Positions 25,678-37,843 of a stretch of 64,000 nucleotides of DNA are shown here, piece by piece. The notes beneath the pieces are model-generated. The model ran no database searches. It had not been told where the DNA came from and saw only the letters and a list, made by a program, of their open reading frames with translations. Positions within the stretch are counted from its first letter, which is position 1, and the number at the start of each line of letters is the position of its first letter. The stretch is from Malus domestica. Taxonomy: Eukaryota > Streptophyta > Magnoliopsida > Rosales > Rosaceae. The position numbers were made by a program, and so were the translations under genes. Location: the NCBI RefSeq assembly GCF_042453785.1, contig NC_091673.1:4161501-4225500 (forward strand). The letters run 5' to 3'.

Positions 25678-26845
25678 ATGTTTGGGTTTAAGAAATCGCC
25701 TGCAAAGATTGGAAAGCAAGGTTCTGTAGACCCAGGTTTTCAAGCTGATTCAGACGAGGGGAAGAACACGCTTAACCCCGCGAGAAGAACTTCTTCGGAA
25801 CCTATGCTTATCACCCCGGATTTCAGCAACGAAAAAAAACCATTAGAGCAGCAGAGTATGCAAGAGTTAGAGAAATATGCTGTTAACAAGTCCGAGGAGA
25901 CAACAAAGAGTGTCAACAATTGCCTCAGGATTGCAGAGAACATCAGAGGGGATGCTACAAGGACCCTTGACATGTTGCACCAGCAGGGTGAGCAAATTAC
26001 AAGGACTCACATGGCGGCTGTTGATATCGATAAGGATTTGAGTCGGGTAATCTCTCCTTCTTGTTAGGGTTTTGTAATCTAGATGATTTTAGTTTTTCTT
26101 GTGACACAAGAAACTATGAAACCCGAAGAGGAGCAGCATTTTTTATCGTAAATACCTAATGATGCATTCTGAAAACAGGGTGAGAAGATTTTAAACAATC
26201 TTGGAGGCATGTTCTCAATGCCTTGGAAGCCGAAGAAGACCAAGGATATTTCGGGACCCGATCTGTCATTAGGTTTGCTTCTGTTATAATCTGCTTGCTT
26301 CATTTCTTGATTCTTCAAAACCTCATGAAGTTTTTTGTGTATGGTGATCATGCTCAGCTTCTGCACCCAAAAAAGCTGACCCACAGCAGAGGGAAAAGTT
26401 GGGTTTAGGTCCGAAAGGGCGGTCAGCTCCTGCGACGCCTCCTCCAGAAGGCTCAGGTGCCATGCAGAAAGTCGAGGTTAGTGTTTGCGATTAAGATTAT
26501 CAAGAATGTGGCCACGTGCTCTCCCGATTTTACTTATTTTGGGATTGGTTTGTGAATAACAGTATGAGAAGGCAAAGCAAGATGATGGACTTTCAGATCT
26601 AAGTAACATTTTGGGGGATTTGAAGGGTATGGCTATGGACATGGGAAATGAACTCGACAGGTCAATATCTTTGTTCTTCGCTGTGAACTTTCTTCGTGAT
26701 TTGCATCTATATCTCTGCATTGTTGTTAAGTAATTTGGAAAAATGCAGGCAAAACAGAGCCATCGATAATCTCTCTGACGATATTGACGAAGTTAACTCT
26801 CGAGTGAAAGGTGCCAATCAACGTACACGCCGTTTGCTTGAGTGA
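25678..26845 (+). CDS. SNAP33: SNAP25-type Qb+Qc SNARE (SNAP33/SNAP29 family), 258 aa
   Basis: Five coding exons: 25678-26046, 26179-26272, 26358-26476, 26563-26660 and 26749-26845, all with GT-AG borders; 777 bases with TGA at 26843-26845. A 5' UTR intron probably ends at 25639 (TTTTGCAG), 38 bases before the ATG. The N-terminus MFGFKKSP and TLNPARRTSSEP are typical of plant SNAP33. The Qb SNARE segment spans about residues 58-122 (ELEKYAV...GEQITRT), a linker with GGMFSMPWKPKK follows, and the Qc SNARE spans about 193-256 (AKQDDGLSDLSNILGDLK to RTRRLLE). There is no membrane anchor, as expected. The protein acts at the plasma membrane and cell plate with syntaxins (SYP111/SYP121) and VAMP72 in fusion, cytokinesis and defence secretion. 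At 258 aa it is shorter than Arabidopsis SNAP33 (300) and nearer SNAP29/SNAP30, so the exact paralogue is uncertain. Convergent with PAP2; 352 bases separate the stop codons. Confidence 0.93.
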
Positions 26846-27197
26846 AGGCCAACACTCTTAGAAATACCGGCAAGCAGTCAACAGAAAATTTGCAATTTAT
26901 TTTTGAATGTATATAACTGGTTCCCCCCTATTTGGGATATACATGCAATAAAATGAGCCTTTATGTTCAAATCTGTCAAAAACCATGAGCCTATATAGTT
27001 TTGCATTCCTATTTTCTTCTCCTCTACTCTTTTTTTTTCGCAGTTTTTGGTTCGAACAAATAAAATAAGATCCAGGGACGGGGCAGAAATAAGGGGATGA
27101 TGGCGGGAAGAGAACGGAAGTGAAAGTCACTACCGACACCAAATGTGTGCAGAAAGTTTGAATATTTACAAGCACAGCAATCTGCAGTTGTCGGAGC
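26846..27197. other. Convergent 3' region between SNAP and PAP2 genes
   Basis: Holds both 3' UTRs. An ATG-lacking AT-rich stretch with 'aataaaatga' (26947) may serve as a polyadenylation signal for the SNAP gene. No other gene is seen. Confidence 0.45.
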
Positions 27198-29422
27198 TCA
27201 GGTTTCCTCACTCTTCACAGGAGTCCAGTTACTTCCTGGAACGGCCTTTTTCCTGGAATATGAAATGTAACCCACAACGTATCCTATAAAAACCCCAAGC
27301 ACCAACACACTTGCTCCCTTCACAAACCAAGAGAATGTAGACTCCCCACTGCTCCTAATAACCCCAGCATCACCACTGCTACCGATATTAACAGACTTGA
27401 TACCGCCTCCACCGGCTCCACTACCGCCGAGAACTTGGCCTGAAGCCAGAATCTCCACCGTGTCGTGCACCTTCCCATCATGGTTTCCAACATAAGTAAG
27501 TGTAAGCTTCTTCCTTGTGGCAACCAACCTAGTGTACCCAAATTCACCACCGCGGTATAAAGACCGCTCTGGCTGTGGGTACACTGGGTCAGTTGGATGA
27601 TCTGGTCTAGGCTCCCAGATCGGTTGCCAGTCTTGGCCACCCATCCCAATCACAACATGAATAGGTCCAACACTCCCACAAGTATAGTTTACCAACTGAC
27701 AAAACCTCTCGTATCTGTGTACATGTCCCCATAGTGCAAGATTTACATTGTTCTTCACAAACAGAGGCTCCAAATGCTCCAGCATTTTCACCCTCAAAGG
27801 AGCATCACCTCTCTCGTAGCTTGTTGTGTACATTGGCCTATGTCCTTGCACCACCACAAATGGCGTCTTCCTCCTATCCACCGCCTCCAAATCCCGCTTA
27901 ATAAATTCCAATTGCTTGCTTCCTTCAACAAAATTGGTCTCAGTTGAAATGTACACAAAATGTACCGACCCAACATCAAACGAATAGTAAAGATTTCGTG
28001 TAGCTGGGGCACTTGTTCCAGTCGGTTCAGATGAGTTTCCTGGCATGTTGAACTTAAGACTGTAGGGCACCCCACATTCTCCCCCACCATCTGTCCCATA
28101 CATTGTTGCCCACTCCGGTTTCCATGGCTGCAACGGCCAATCATACTCGTGATTTCCAATACAAACATGGTATGGAAGCTTGGATGCAAGGGGCTCAATT
28201 TGGATGAAGAATTGATCCCACAACCACGAGTACCCTCTCGCGTAGCTTATGTCTCCGATGTGGGACACAAAAGCGGGCTTTTCACCAAGAGCTTCAACAT
28301 CCCGGAGGATCCATTTCACAGTGGCTATGCTCTCGTCTTGTGTCCGAAGAAACGTTGCATAAGGTGTTGCAGTCCCCATGTCACCAAACATAAAGGCCGT
28401 AGTTTCGTCCGAGTCCTCGTTTCGTGCGACAAAGCTGTGCGTTTTGCTCCATCCTTCAGAATCACTTCCGACCTGATCACAGAACACTTCCTGTCAGGTC
28501 CTCTTGAAATGCTTGTTAGAAAGCACTTCTCTTCAGTTCATGAGTGATTTTACTAAAAGCACTTTTATTAGAAGTACATCGAAAGTTCGAAACTTTTAAT
28601 AGAAATTAAAGTGCTTTCGGAACTGCCTCCTAAAAAAGCTACTCTGAATACACTTCCAAGTTCCAAACATTCGTAATCAAACTTGTTAAGAATTTAACTA
28701 GAACAGTAAAATGTAAATTTTACCTTGTAATAATATCTGACGCCTTTTCCCAGTCGGGTCATGACCGCATCGTGGATAAACCCGGGATCTCTCCACCCGA
28801 TACTGTTGTTGGCGGGTGCATCGCACATGTGCTCCCTTTCATACGTCCCCACACGTGCCACCACCACGTCATCGAGCGAGTCCTCCCTCTGACCGTATCG
28901 AACCTTTCTCTCCCCGCCGTCTGGGGTCACGAACATGACCCGCATCTCGTCATCTCCGTCCGTGTAAGCGAGGTGGATCTGATCCGGAACACGACCCGAT
29001 TCGAAGCTAAGCTCGTCATCTGAGGTGGCGAGCAGGTGGGCGGTGCCGGGGAGGGGGTTGTGGTCCTGGTCGACGTGGTTGGGGTCGACCTCGGACTCGT
29101 TCCAGCTGAAAATCCGGAAGGAGTAGTTCAATCGGAGATTGACCAGAGGGAGGGAAATGGAGCCGGACCCAGATTTCCATGTGGGGGCGGAGGAGAGGAA
29201 CTTGTATCCTATAAAGTTGTCGTGGTGGGAGGAAGGGGGCGAGTAGATGCCGAGCCAGTCGAGTCGGGAGGGCGAGTCGATGCCGGACCATTGGATTAGG
29301 ACGGAGTCGCCCGATTTGGAGAGGGAGGTTGGGGAGAGAGAGAGTGAAACAGTTTGGTGGGTCGGAGGGAAGAAGGTGAAGAGGAGGAGGATGAAAACGA
29401 AGGTTGTTGAAGGAACGGCCAT
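27198..29422 (-). CDS. PAP2: Purple acid phosphatase with C-terminal membrane anchor (PAP2/PAP9 type), 657 aa
   Basis: Two exons on the minus strand: 29422-28724 and 28472-27198 (GT donor at 28723, AG acceptor at 28474-28473), 1974 bases. Residues 1-24 form a hydrophobic leader ([11 protein letters not shown]). The N-terminal fibronectin-like domain covers about 25-230. The metallophosphoesterase domain carries all five metal-binding blocks: GDMG (D264), GDISYARGY (about 306), GNHE (339), VVQGHRP (440) and GHVHRYER (482). These ligands hold the Fe-metal dinuclear centre for phosphomonoester hydrolysis. A transmembrane helix lies at about 615-638 ([15 protein letters not shown]) with a basic tail. 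This anchor and the length match Arabidopsis PAP2 (656 aa), which is targeted to the outer membranes of chloroplasts and mitochondria and affects carbon metabolism and protein import; PAP9 is the close paralogue. The intron (28473-28723) holds a short foldback with AAAGCACTTT blocks. Confidence 0.94.
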
Positions 29423-29659
29423 GGCGATGGCGTATGAGGTGACTGATGAGCAATGGGTTTGGATTGGTAAATATCTATCAAAATAACATTTATTTAATAC
29501 TCAGGCATATTCCTAATGGTTCTGCGGCATCAAAATCTATTTAGTCACTGTTCAATATTAATTAATATTAATCAATTAATTAATACTGCCATTGTGTGTG
29601 TCAGAGCCAGCTCTGTGAGTAAATTATTAGTAGGTGAATTATTGTTTTTTCTTAATTTT

Positions 29660-30040
29660 TTAAATGTCCAACCACTTAGTACTACAACCTGGTAGTATTC
29701 ATTTTTACTTGTAAGTAAGAGGTCTTAAATTCAATTCTTGCCAAATACGAGTTTGAATCACATTATTACTAGCTCATTGTGAGGTTAAATCTACCCCTTC
29801 TCCTTAGTGTAAATAACATCGTTCATTCAAAAAAAATAAAATTACTTAAAGGTCCAAGGTTAAAATTTTTATTTTAGTTTTGTGGAATTTTTTTATTAGT
29901 TTGAATCACACTATTGTTAACTCACTATAAGGCTAAGCCCCCCCTTTCCCTTTAGCGTAAATAATATCGTTCGTTAAAAAAAAAAATTACTTAAAGGTCC
30001 AGGGTTAAAATTTTTATTTTAGTTTTGTGGAATTTTTATA
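29660..30040 (+). mobile_element. tRNA-related SINE with its 3' half tandemly duplicated
   Basis: CTGGTAGTATTC (29690) resembles an A box and GAGGTCTTAAATTCAATTC (29719) a degenerate B box; the body ends near 29830 with 'cgttcattc' and an A run. About 146 bases (29747-29892, from GTTTGAATCACA to the TTTTATTTTAGTTTTGTGGA block) are repeated at 29897-30040. The duplication copies only the 3' half plus flanking DNA, so it happened after insertion. Confidence 0.6.
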
Positions 30041-30990
30041 TTATTTTGGTGAAAGTTATGTATTTAATAATAACAAAGTAAAACATGATGGAGGTAGAGC
30101 CTCAAACCCATTCCCAAACGATTACAGAGAAGCATAAGCACCACTTGTGCTAACAGTTGATTTTATAATTTTTTTCACATATATTGGTATATATACGTAC
30201 ATTCATGTAAAATTGAAAAATCGGGGCCCTATGCAGTGGCACCACTTGCACATCCTCAGGGCCGGCCCTAATGTGTGTATAAAAAAAATTAAAATGAAAA
30301 ATATATATGGGAGAAAGGAGTTGGGGGGGGAAATGTGAAGTAGATAGATCGTGAATGTTATAAATAGGTTAAAATTAGAGAAATAACATTTGCTAGGGAC
30401 AAGAACGCGGATGCAAAATATCATACTGTTTAGTTTCGTAACTATAACACAAAATGATTACAGGTAAAGAGAGGAAGGAGATACTGATATAATTGCTTTC
30501 ACTTTTTTTCTTTACTGTGTATTGTGATTACACACGGAGTGCTCTTTATATAGCTACATCCGTGAAGGTTTACAAAAATGAAATGATTGTTTTTTGAAAA
30601 ACCTCACATATCAACAACAACAACACAACTATTCTCAAGTCTTCCTCACTATTAGCTAAAAAGCATGTGGGCATACATTTCCACAATTTTTACAACAATG
30701 AAAGATTTTTTAATTTAATTTTTAATTTTTGGGAAATATAGATAGAGACATGCATTGATGGTATGTGGATGAGAAAATTAAAAAAAATCTTTTTGTGTAA
30801 AATTACTTTAATATCTATGAATTTTCTTTTCTAATATTTATCTCAATGCAATAGGGTGTAATAGTATTTTTGTTTGGTTCTTCTTCTCTCTTGATTTTGT
30901 GAATTGGGGATTTACAAATTTGGTGTCTATGATTGTAATTTCATTCTGCTATTCTGCAAGATCTAATGATGCGATATCAAGTTTGATTCT
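30041..30990. other. Intergenic, no gene seen
   Basis: AT-rich DNA with short homopolymer runs; no convincing frame or element boundary. Confidence 0.35.
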
Positions 30991-30994
30991 TTAA

Positions 30995-31960
30995 GTTTTT
31001 TTTTTTTTGGTTACAAATGGTAAAATTATTACCAACCGAAAACTTATAACACAAAGAGCCACACTAAAACATAAAGAAAAAAGGGCCAAACAAACTAAAG
31101 GGCCAAACAAACTACACACCAAGGTCCAAACCATATACATAACGCAAAAATGGACCTTACAAACTACACACAAAGGGCCAAAACAAAGGCTAAAGCCCAA
31201 AAACAAAGACACACCGAAAGAGAACCCTAGCCTTCTGCTACAACCGCCTCTAAGCACCGCACAAACAACAAGAACCATGTACACCAACTTACTCCAGAAT
31301 TCTGACCAATCAACACCTCAGAGGCTAAAGCCCAAAAACAAAGACACACCGAAAGAGAACCCTAGCCTTCTGCTACAACCGCCTCTGCAGCACCACACGA
31401 ACAGCAGGAACCATGTACACCAACTTACTCCAAAATTCCGACCAATCAACACCTCAGAGATGGGAGGAAGGAAGACCCCATGATCCATCAATGAAACCCT
31501 TTCCGACGGCAGCCACCAAGGAGAAGAAAACAAAGAGGCCTGTGAGAATCCCACAAGCAACACTGCTAATAAAGGCAGACCGAGAGAATGAGCTGGTGTG
31601 GACACCTAAGTCGATATGCAAACCGGAGCTCGACACACCTTCTCGTTGTACCATGATAGATCACGGTCAAAAGTAACTGCATACCAAATTTGGGTATAAA
31701 TTGATGAAGGATGGAGCCAAATCGAAAATAAAGAAGATCGGATTTGTGGGGGATGGATGAAGGGTAGGAAGATGGGGGGATGGATTGGATGGATATGAGG
31801 AATTAATTGAGTAGGAATAATGGCAACAAGGACGCATTAGGTCGCACTAACCATGATGAATAGTAGGGGAAAAACAGTAACAGAAAAGAAGGGAGGGAAG
31901 AGCAAAAAGAAAAAGAAAAAGACTACCACCAACCCTAGCCATAGCTAGCGTCGGCGCCCG
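30995..31960 (-). mobile_element. LINE-like remnant with poly(A) end at 30996-31007
   Basis: On the minus strand the segment ends 'ttgtaaccaaaaaaaaaaaa', a retroposon-like A tail. Upstream it is GT-rich with FSFGVSLFLGFSL-type meaningless frames, and 31925-31955 carries CTAGCTATGGCTAGGGTTGG (minus), which I associate with plant LINE 5' leaders. It is probably a heavily deleted element; no reverse transcriptase was found. Confidence 0.4.
31190..31460. repeat. 135 bp tandem duplication
   Basis: The block beginning CTAAAGCCCAAAAACAAAGA at 31190 recurs at 31325, both ending in 'gaccaatcaacacctcagag'. The two units differ at only a few positions, for example GCACCGCACAAAC against GCACCACACGAAC. 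Confidence 0.85.
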
Positions 31961-32021
31961 AATACAAAAACCAATAACGGAAACCTCACAGGCAGTGAGA
32001 AATACTTTCAGGGGAGAGAGT

Positions 32022-33090
32022 TAGGGGTGGTTTTGGTACATTATTGTACTATAACCTCTGTACCAATTATCATACCAAATATTTGGTACGGTAAAATCTA
32101 TTACCATTACCGTACCAAGCTTTTGGTATACCGAATATCGGTATACCAAATAGTTTGGTTGGTATGGTATGCCAATGATAATTGCTACTTTGTTTTACAC
32201 CACTTAGTTTACCCAAAATCTAATATTTTTTAATTAATGTAGAAGTGTAAAAAATATAGAAAAAATATATAAACGCTCGTAATGACAAGCTTTACAACTT
32301 TCGTGAAGAGCTTAACTTTGAAATTTGCCATTATAATCATATAAATCATAGATCAAAATTTAACCGTTGATTGTTGTTTACATTTACGCTTCATTTTTCT
32401 CATCAAATTTTGTTTTTTTTTTCTTCGGATTTTCTTTTTTGAAATCATGATCTATTAGAGGATGTAGGAAGATGAACGGTTTGAATCGTTGATATTATGT
32501 TCAGAGTTTTACGGTTAGTGAAAATATTGCTTGATGTTTATAAAGTTTCTACAAACTATATGACATCGACTCATATTTCAGTTAATCGTAAATATCAAAA
32601 TGTGATATCAAATATTTGAACCTTTCATCTTCTTACATCCGCCAGATGATCATGTTTTCAAAAAATAAAATTTTAAAAATAAAATTCAGTAAGAAGAATA
32701 AAGCGTAAATGACATTCGACGATTAAATATAAATTTAAGGTTTATGGATTATAGTTTTGGATTTTGAAACTGACCCTTCATGAAAGTTGTAAAGCTTGTC
32801 ACTACGAGTGATTGTATATTTTTTTTTTACATTTCTACAATAATTATTATTGATTTTATTAATTTTGCCCTCAAATAATTATATGAATAAATACATAATA
32901 TAATATTAATAATATTGATAGATACGGTATACCACCGGTATTGGTTTTGGATACTAATACCGTACCGAAACAGTATGGTACGGTATAAATACCGTACTAT
33001 TACCAATTGGTACAAACTTTTGGTAATAATTTGGTATGGTATAGTTGGTAGGACGGTTGGTTCGGTAATTTGGTAAAAATATTCACCCCA
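32022..33090. mobile_element. 1.07 kb foldback element, hAT-like ends
   Basis: Ends TAGGGGTGGTTTTGGTAC and GGTAAAAATATTCACCCC. Terminal parts are rich in GGTAC/GTACC and GGTATACC motifs. Inner blocks are inverted: 'aatgacaagctttacaactt' (32280) against 'aagttgtaaagcttgtcact' (32785); 'gaggatgtaggaagatga' (32459) against 'tcatcttcttacatcc' (32623). Almost the whole unit can fold on itself. TAGGGGTG ends are typical of plant hAT MITEs; no clear target duplication was found. Confidence 0.7.
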
Positions 33091-33449
33091 AAAAAGAGTC
33101 ACAAAGGAGAGAATCCGCTTAGGGTCGATTAAGTCGTTATATCTTTTCTTTGTTGGTTAGTTGTGTTAGTATCTATTTTCTTGTTTCAATAAAAACAATA
33201 ATTTCTGCTTGTCCCGAATGTCAAGTGTGTGTTAGGATCAAAGGCTGATATTCTAGTTCTTCTTGTCGTTATTCCTGCTTATTGATTGATGGTTAGTTGC
33301 TCATTTTAGTCACAACCTCTGCCAGATGAGTGGTGAATATGTTTGGTTCCTGAACTGAATGTTCATTTCCTAAATCAGCATAACAAGTTGCTGGAGTTGA
33401 TGCTTCAATTGGTATTTCAGGTTCTCGAAAGTGTCATGATTAGTCCAAA

Positions 33450-34318
33450 TTGGATCCTCTTGAGGTTTTTCTTGATTTTGATTTCCAATTTGCGGAGTAT
33501 GGTTTCCAATTTTCTGGGTTGTTGATTCCTTTGTGTATTTCTGTGTTTACTTACCACTATATTATGTGAAGCTGTAGCTCTTAATGTTTTAACTCACATG
33601 AGTTTTGGGAGAATTAATGTTGTTTGCTGAATTTGGCAGGAAAAACTCGCTCTTAATTCAGAGCTTTTAAAAAATTAATCATGGTAAGCGGTGCTCTACT
33701 CTCGGGGCGAAATTTTAGCAGAATTACTTGACATGGGCTGCTCTCACACCGCATAGAACCAACGTGGAGACGAGTGATACCAAAATACAGGTAGTTTGCA
33801 AGAATCATGTTGTATGAACGACCAAATTCTTTTGCAACTCTAAGGACCCGCAAGGTTCTAGTTGACTTGGTAACTGTGAACACTATAGCTGATCAATTTT
33901 AACCATTCAATTATCTGTCTCATGATCTTTGCTGCATAAAACATTGAAAAGTATTCCTAATGCTGAAATTTGCATGTAGGTCCAGGCGGCTTATGGAATC
34001 CTCCCATAGAACTCAGAAGCATCACATTCTGGAGCAGGGGACCATGAAGGGAACCATGAAATGACTTTTCAAATATCCTGTGCTTTTGACGTTTTAATGT
34101 ACATCGTATGAGTTGTGCGTTCTTTTTAAATTTTGAGGTGGAAGTGCTAATTTATGTCTTGTGATGATCGATCGCAAATGCTTAGATGTGCTTTGGTATC
34201 GAGAATATAATTTATTATTACTCGACACTAAAGAAACACGAATCGAAACAACCCTTCCTCCTATATTCAGCATCAACTGAAGACAGTGGAACATTCCTCA
34301 TTTTCTTTGTATTATTGT
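33450..34318 (+). repeat. Duplicated segment, copy A
   Basis: Begins TTGGATCCTCTTGAGGTTTT and ends near 'tattcagcatcaactgaaga...cattcctcat'. A second copy lies in direct orientation at 52042-53104. Intron-like borders (TTTGGCAG at 33633-33640) suggest it derives from part of a cellular gene, but no product was recognised. Unlike copy B it lacks the MITE insertion, so it shows the empty site at about 33660. Confidence 0.8.
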
Positions 34319-34413
34319 AGTAGTAGATCAAACGATGAACGAGTTTCCATGTAAATTGCTCTTTATACTTGAGCTACAAATTCATTATTTTCCGATTAAT
34401 TATTTATATTATA

Positions 34414-37400
34414 TCTATATCTATTCTATATATATAAAGGAAGAAGCCCAAATAGGTGAAGCATTTCAAAATACCAAAAAAAACCCTTTCGTTTTCTTCA
34501 CAATCAAACCCCAAAAAATCAGAAAATAAGGACAAACTGGTAAAAAGACATCCAAAACTCATCATCCCAAAGGGTAGTTTGATAAAAGCAGTTATCGAAT
34601 TGAGTTGAGATATAATATGAAACACATTAGAACACGTTCCCACTCTTTCACAACTGCCCTTGCCAGTTTGAATCAAACTCCACTTCTCCCTCTTAACCTT
34701 TGGCCAACGTAAAACTGTTGGGAACCAGAACAAAAATACCAAGAGCAATACTGCAACTGACTCAAGCAAACTGGGAGAATAACTTGTTTATTGAATAGAA
34801 ACGTTGGCTATTATATAGCCTTACATAGTTAACGAAACCCTAAAAAACAGCCCACGATCCACACTAACGGAAAGTGGTAACGTGCACGAGGACAAGTCTT
34901 CCTACATAATAGGAACTTATTGAAAAACAAAACAATCCTAAGTAATAGAGTCCTACAACGAAAAGGACAATCAAACTTATAAAAAACTCATTCATTTTCT
35001 TCCTCCATTAGTTCTTCAATCATCTCACGTATTCAAATATTATTTTTGTTTCCTTTTTTTTAGCAGTTTAAATTTATTTGGGATTTTTTTTAGTCCACTA
35101 GATTCTTCTATTGCTACTCAATTCTGAGATCTGAGCGTGCTTTTTTGAATTGCAGCATAAAGAGATGATGAGGATTTCAACCCATTTACAAATGATCCCA
35201 ATGCCATTGGGTGTTTGAGTGGTATTTCGTTTCTATTGTCTCTGTCTTTTTGATCATATATTCTTTTGTGTTATTATTTTTGGAATATTTTGTATGTTGT
35301 CACACTCAAAATTGCAGGTTAGTATTCATATGTAAACAAATAAACTCCATGTTTGTCCCTTTGCAAAGCAATATTGCATAAGTTTTGATTTATTTCCAAC
35401 TCAATTTTTCATAAACGGTTGTTACTCATAACTGCCCCTCATATTCATCTACCAGACTACCACACATGAATACGAACTCATGAAGAGAACAAAGGCTTTA
35501 AATTTCTAAATATATACCGTTGGTTTCTTAAGTTATTTATTTTGGATTTTTATTTTTATATCGCTCTCTCTTTCCCACTTCATTGTTTGGCTTTGTTGTT
35601 GGCATAATCAATCATAATGCTACTCTCTATGTTTTTTTTTTTTGTTTTTTTTTTATTGTTGTTCAATGCAGATTTTGGTTGGAACGCAAAGCAAGCATGC
35701 ATGGACAATCATCGATAGGTTTTGATTATGATTTAATTCTTTATTGCTTTTGGCTAATTTTGTGTTTTAAACGATTTAGCTAATTATGTTTAGAGATATT
35801 GTTTCTCTCTATTTTTTATTGCTAATTGTTTACATGTATTATTTCTCTATGTTTTTTGCACTTTTGATATTCATACTATTCTCAAACACAACATCAGAAA
35901 AGAAATGAGCAGTTCTGCGAGGAGAAGATGGAATTGAAAGAATTGCAATGGATAATTCCTACAGATATATCTCAAATTTTCCTCCCGATATTTCTTGAAC
36001 TTTTCGATTATTGGACAAAAAGAAGCAGGCCTGTCATGGTTAGTCAATAGCGATTTTCTAAGTTGCTGATTGTTTTCAATCTTTCTCTCACAGCCAAAAG
36101 AAAATCCTCAAAATGTTGGTACTTCTTCACGATTCCTGGACAAGCATCAAACGTAACCAATTCCATTTCAGCAGGATCAGCTACAAAGGTAGAGTTCTCT
36201 TCCACAAAGGTCAGCATTCTCGGGAACTTGACACCAAGGCACCTATATGGCAGGATCCATTATACTTCCCCGGTAGCCCACGTCCTCGTACGAGGCCATT
36301 CAAATCAAGGGCTCAATACATTAGCTTTCAGCATGACAACAAGATTCTGCCATCTAAAACTGTGAATAATGCCCCTTCCAAAGAGTTTCCAACCCTATAT
36401 CCCACAACTACACTACCATCACGAGTAATGGAATGAAGAATACCTACTGGTGAGTGATACTTTCTTCAAGCGTACCCAATCACCACCTTCCAAGCCAAAA
36501 GTGGTCTGCTTAATATTCCTTAATTTGATATATATAGTACCTGCTTAATTTTCCTTAATTTTCTTGCTAGTTCTTTGGTTTAATTTTCATTTCTTGTTAC
36601 CTTTTCACTTTGGGTTCGCAGGACGTGACATCCTCAAAGTCTCAGTGATAATATCAATCATGCTTTTATTTAAGGACTTTGTACAATATCTTTTGTTTTG
36701 TTCGGGTTTCATTCCTTTAAATTTTTTGTTCAGTTGTTATTCAATGATGAAAATAGGATGTCATACATGTTTGGTATTCATTTCACAACTTCGCTGATGT
36801 TCACTGAACTATTTTTCTGTACATGGCATGCTTCATGTTTTTTCAAGAACAAAAGTATGAAAAGTAGACGAGAGATCTGTTGTAACTGTAATTGCTGCTC
36901 ATCTTTATTGTCGTATGTTTTTTTGCTATCTCTGATTCCTGTTACTCGATTTCTCTCCCAAAACATGTAATTATGTACTGTTGTAATACAATAACGTATT
37001 TATTCTATTACTGTTTTCACTAATATGGTTATGCGGCTTATGCTTTTTCCTTTGCATATTTACGAAGAAGGATAGAGGTGCTGAGGGATTACATGAGTCT
37101 CTGGAAGTATCACTTCAATGTATTCCTAGGAAAAGAGTGAATCTCATTTCATAATTTCATTTTGGGCATAAATTTATCTTTGTAGACTATTTAATGACTA
37201 AAGTTGTTCATTGTAGCTTGAATTTGTTACAATTAAAATCAAGTTCATTCACAAAGATAAATTCAATATATATTTATTTATACAAGCTTTGCATTACAAT
37301 GAAATATTCAACGAGATAACCCCAAACAAATATGGGGATAAATTCCATAACTCTTATTATCATTCACTTTCTTTCATTTAGGAAGACATGTTAGCTAAAG

Positions 37401-37567
37401 AAACAAAGAGATTGATAATCAAGAAGTTTAACATGCATCAGAGTTTATTATCAAGTATCAACTAACTCAACATATTTTTAGAGGCGCGTAGTGCTTGTGA
37501 TTAAAAAAAGGCATTTCGCATACGCTCACTCACATACGTGTGAGCGCATGCGATGCGAAGAGGCTAG
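34414..37567 (+). mobile_element. Non-autonomous Helitron, 3.15 kb
   Basis: The 5' end TCTATATCTATTC follows an A (34413), and the 3' end is CTAG (37564-37567) followed by T, the A|T target expected for Helitrons. A hairpin precedes the 3' end (CGCTCACTCACATACGTGTGAGCG at about 37513-37536, given here in two halves of one palindrome). The subterminal GGAAGAAGCCCAAATAGGTG is shared with the element at 48125-51253. No Rep/helicase was seen. Inner frames such as 36063-36436 may be captured gene pieces but were not recognised. Boundaries are predicted from termini only. Confidence 0.65.
34716..34957 (-). mobile_element. Possible solo LTR nested in the Helitron
   Basis: Read on the minus strand, TGTAGGACTC starts the unit, GGCTATATAATAGCC resembles a TATA region, CAATAAAC a polyadenylation signal, and CCCAACA ends it. 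No matching partner LTR or target duplication was found, so the call is tentative. Confidence 0.4.
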
Positions 37568-37843
37568 TAATAAATAAAGTAAAATCATTGGGCTTGGAAC
37601 CAGTACTCACCACCATTTCACATGGAGGGAAATCATTGGGCTTTATTTTGTCTCACTTTGTAACCTATATGCGTTTTACGTCTTATTTATCATGTTTTAT
37701 TATCTCCAACACACATGCGCATGTCAAAAGGCTAGTAATAAATAAAGTAAAATCATTGGGCTTGGAACCAGTACTCACCACCATTTCACATGGAGGGAAA
37801 TCATTGGGCTTTATTTTGTCTCACTTTGCAACCTATACTTTTT
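37562..37843 (+). repeat. Two direct copies of about 112 bp at a Helitron end, 168 bp apart
   Basis: GGCTAGTAATAAATAAAGTA through 'attttgtctcactttg' occurs at 37563-37673 and again at 37731-37841, almost identical. Both are preceded by ATGCGC-type sequence (37545 and 37716). CTAG of the first copy is the predicted Helitron terminus. Confidence 0.85.

Noticed and set aside
31007..31483. 158-codon + frame
   Set aside because: Created by the 135 bp tandem repeat in non-coding LINE-like DNA; low-complexity Thr/Lys/Gln product.
32014..33099. Target duplication for the 1.07 kb foldback element
   Set aside because: Flanks GAGAGAGT and AAAAAGAG do not match well enough to claim one.
37562..37843. 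Spaced direct repeats considered as a CRISPR-like array
   Set aside because: Only two units, 112 bp long, in a plant nuclear context; simple tandem duplication.
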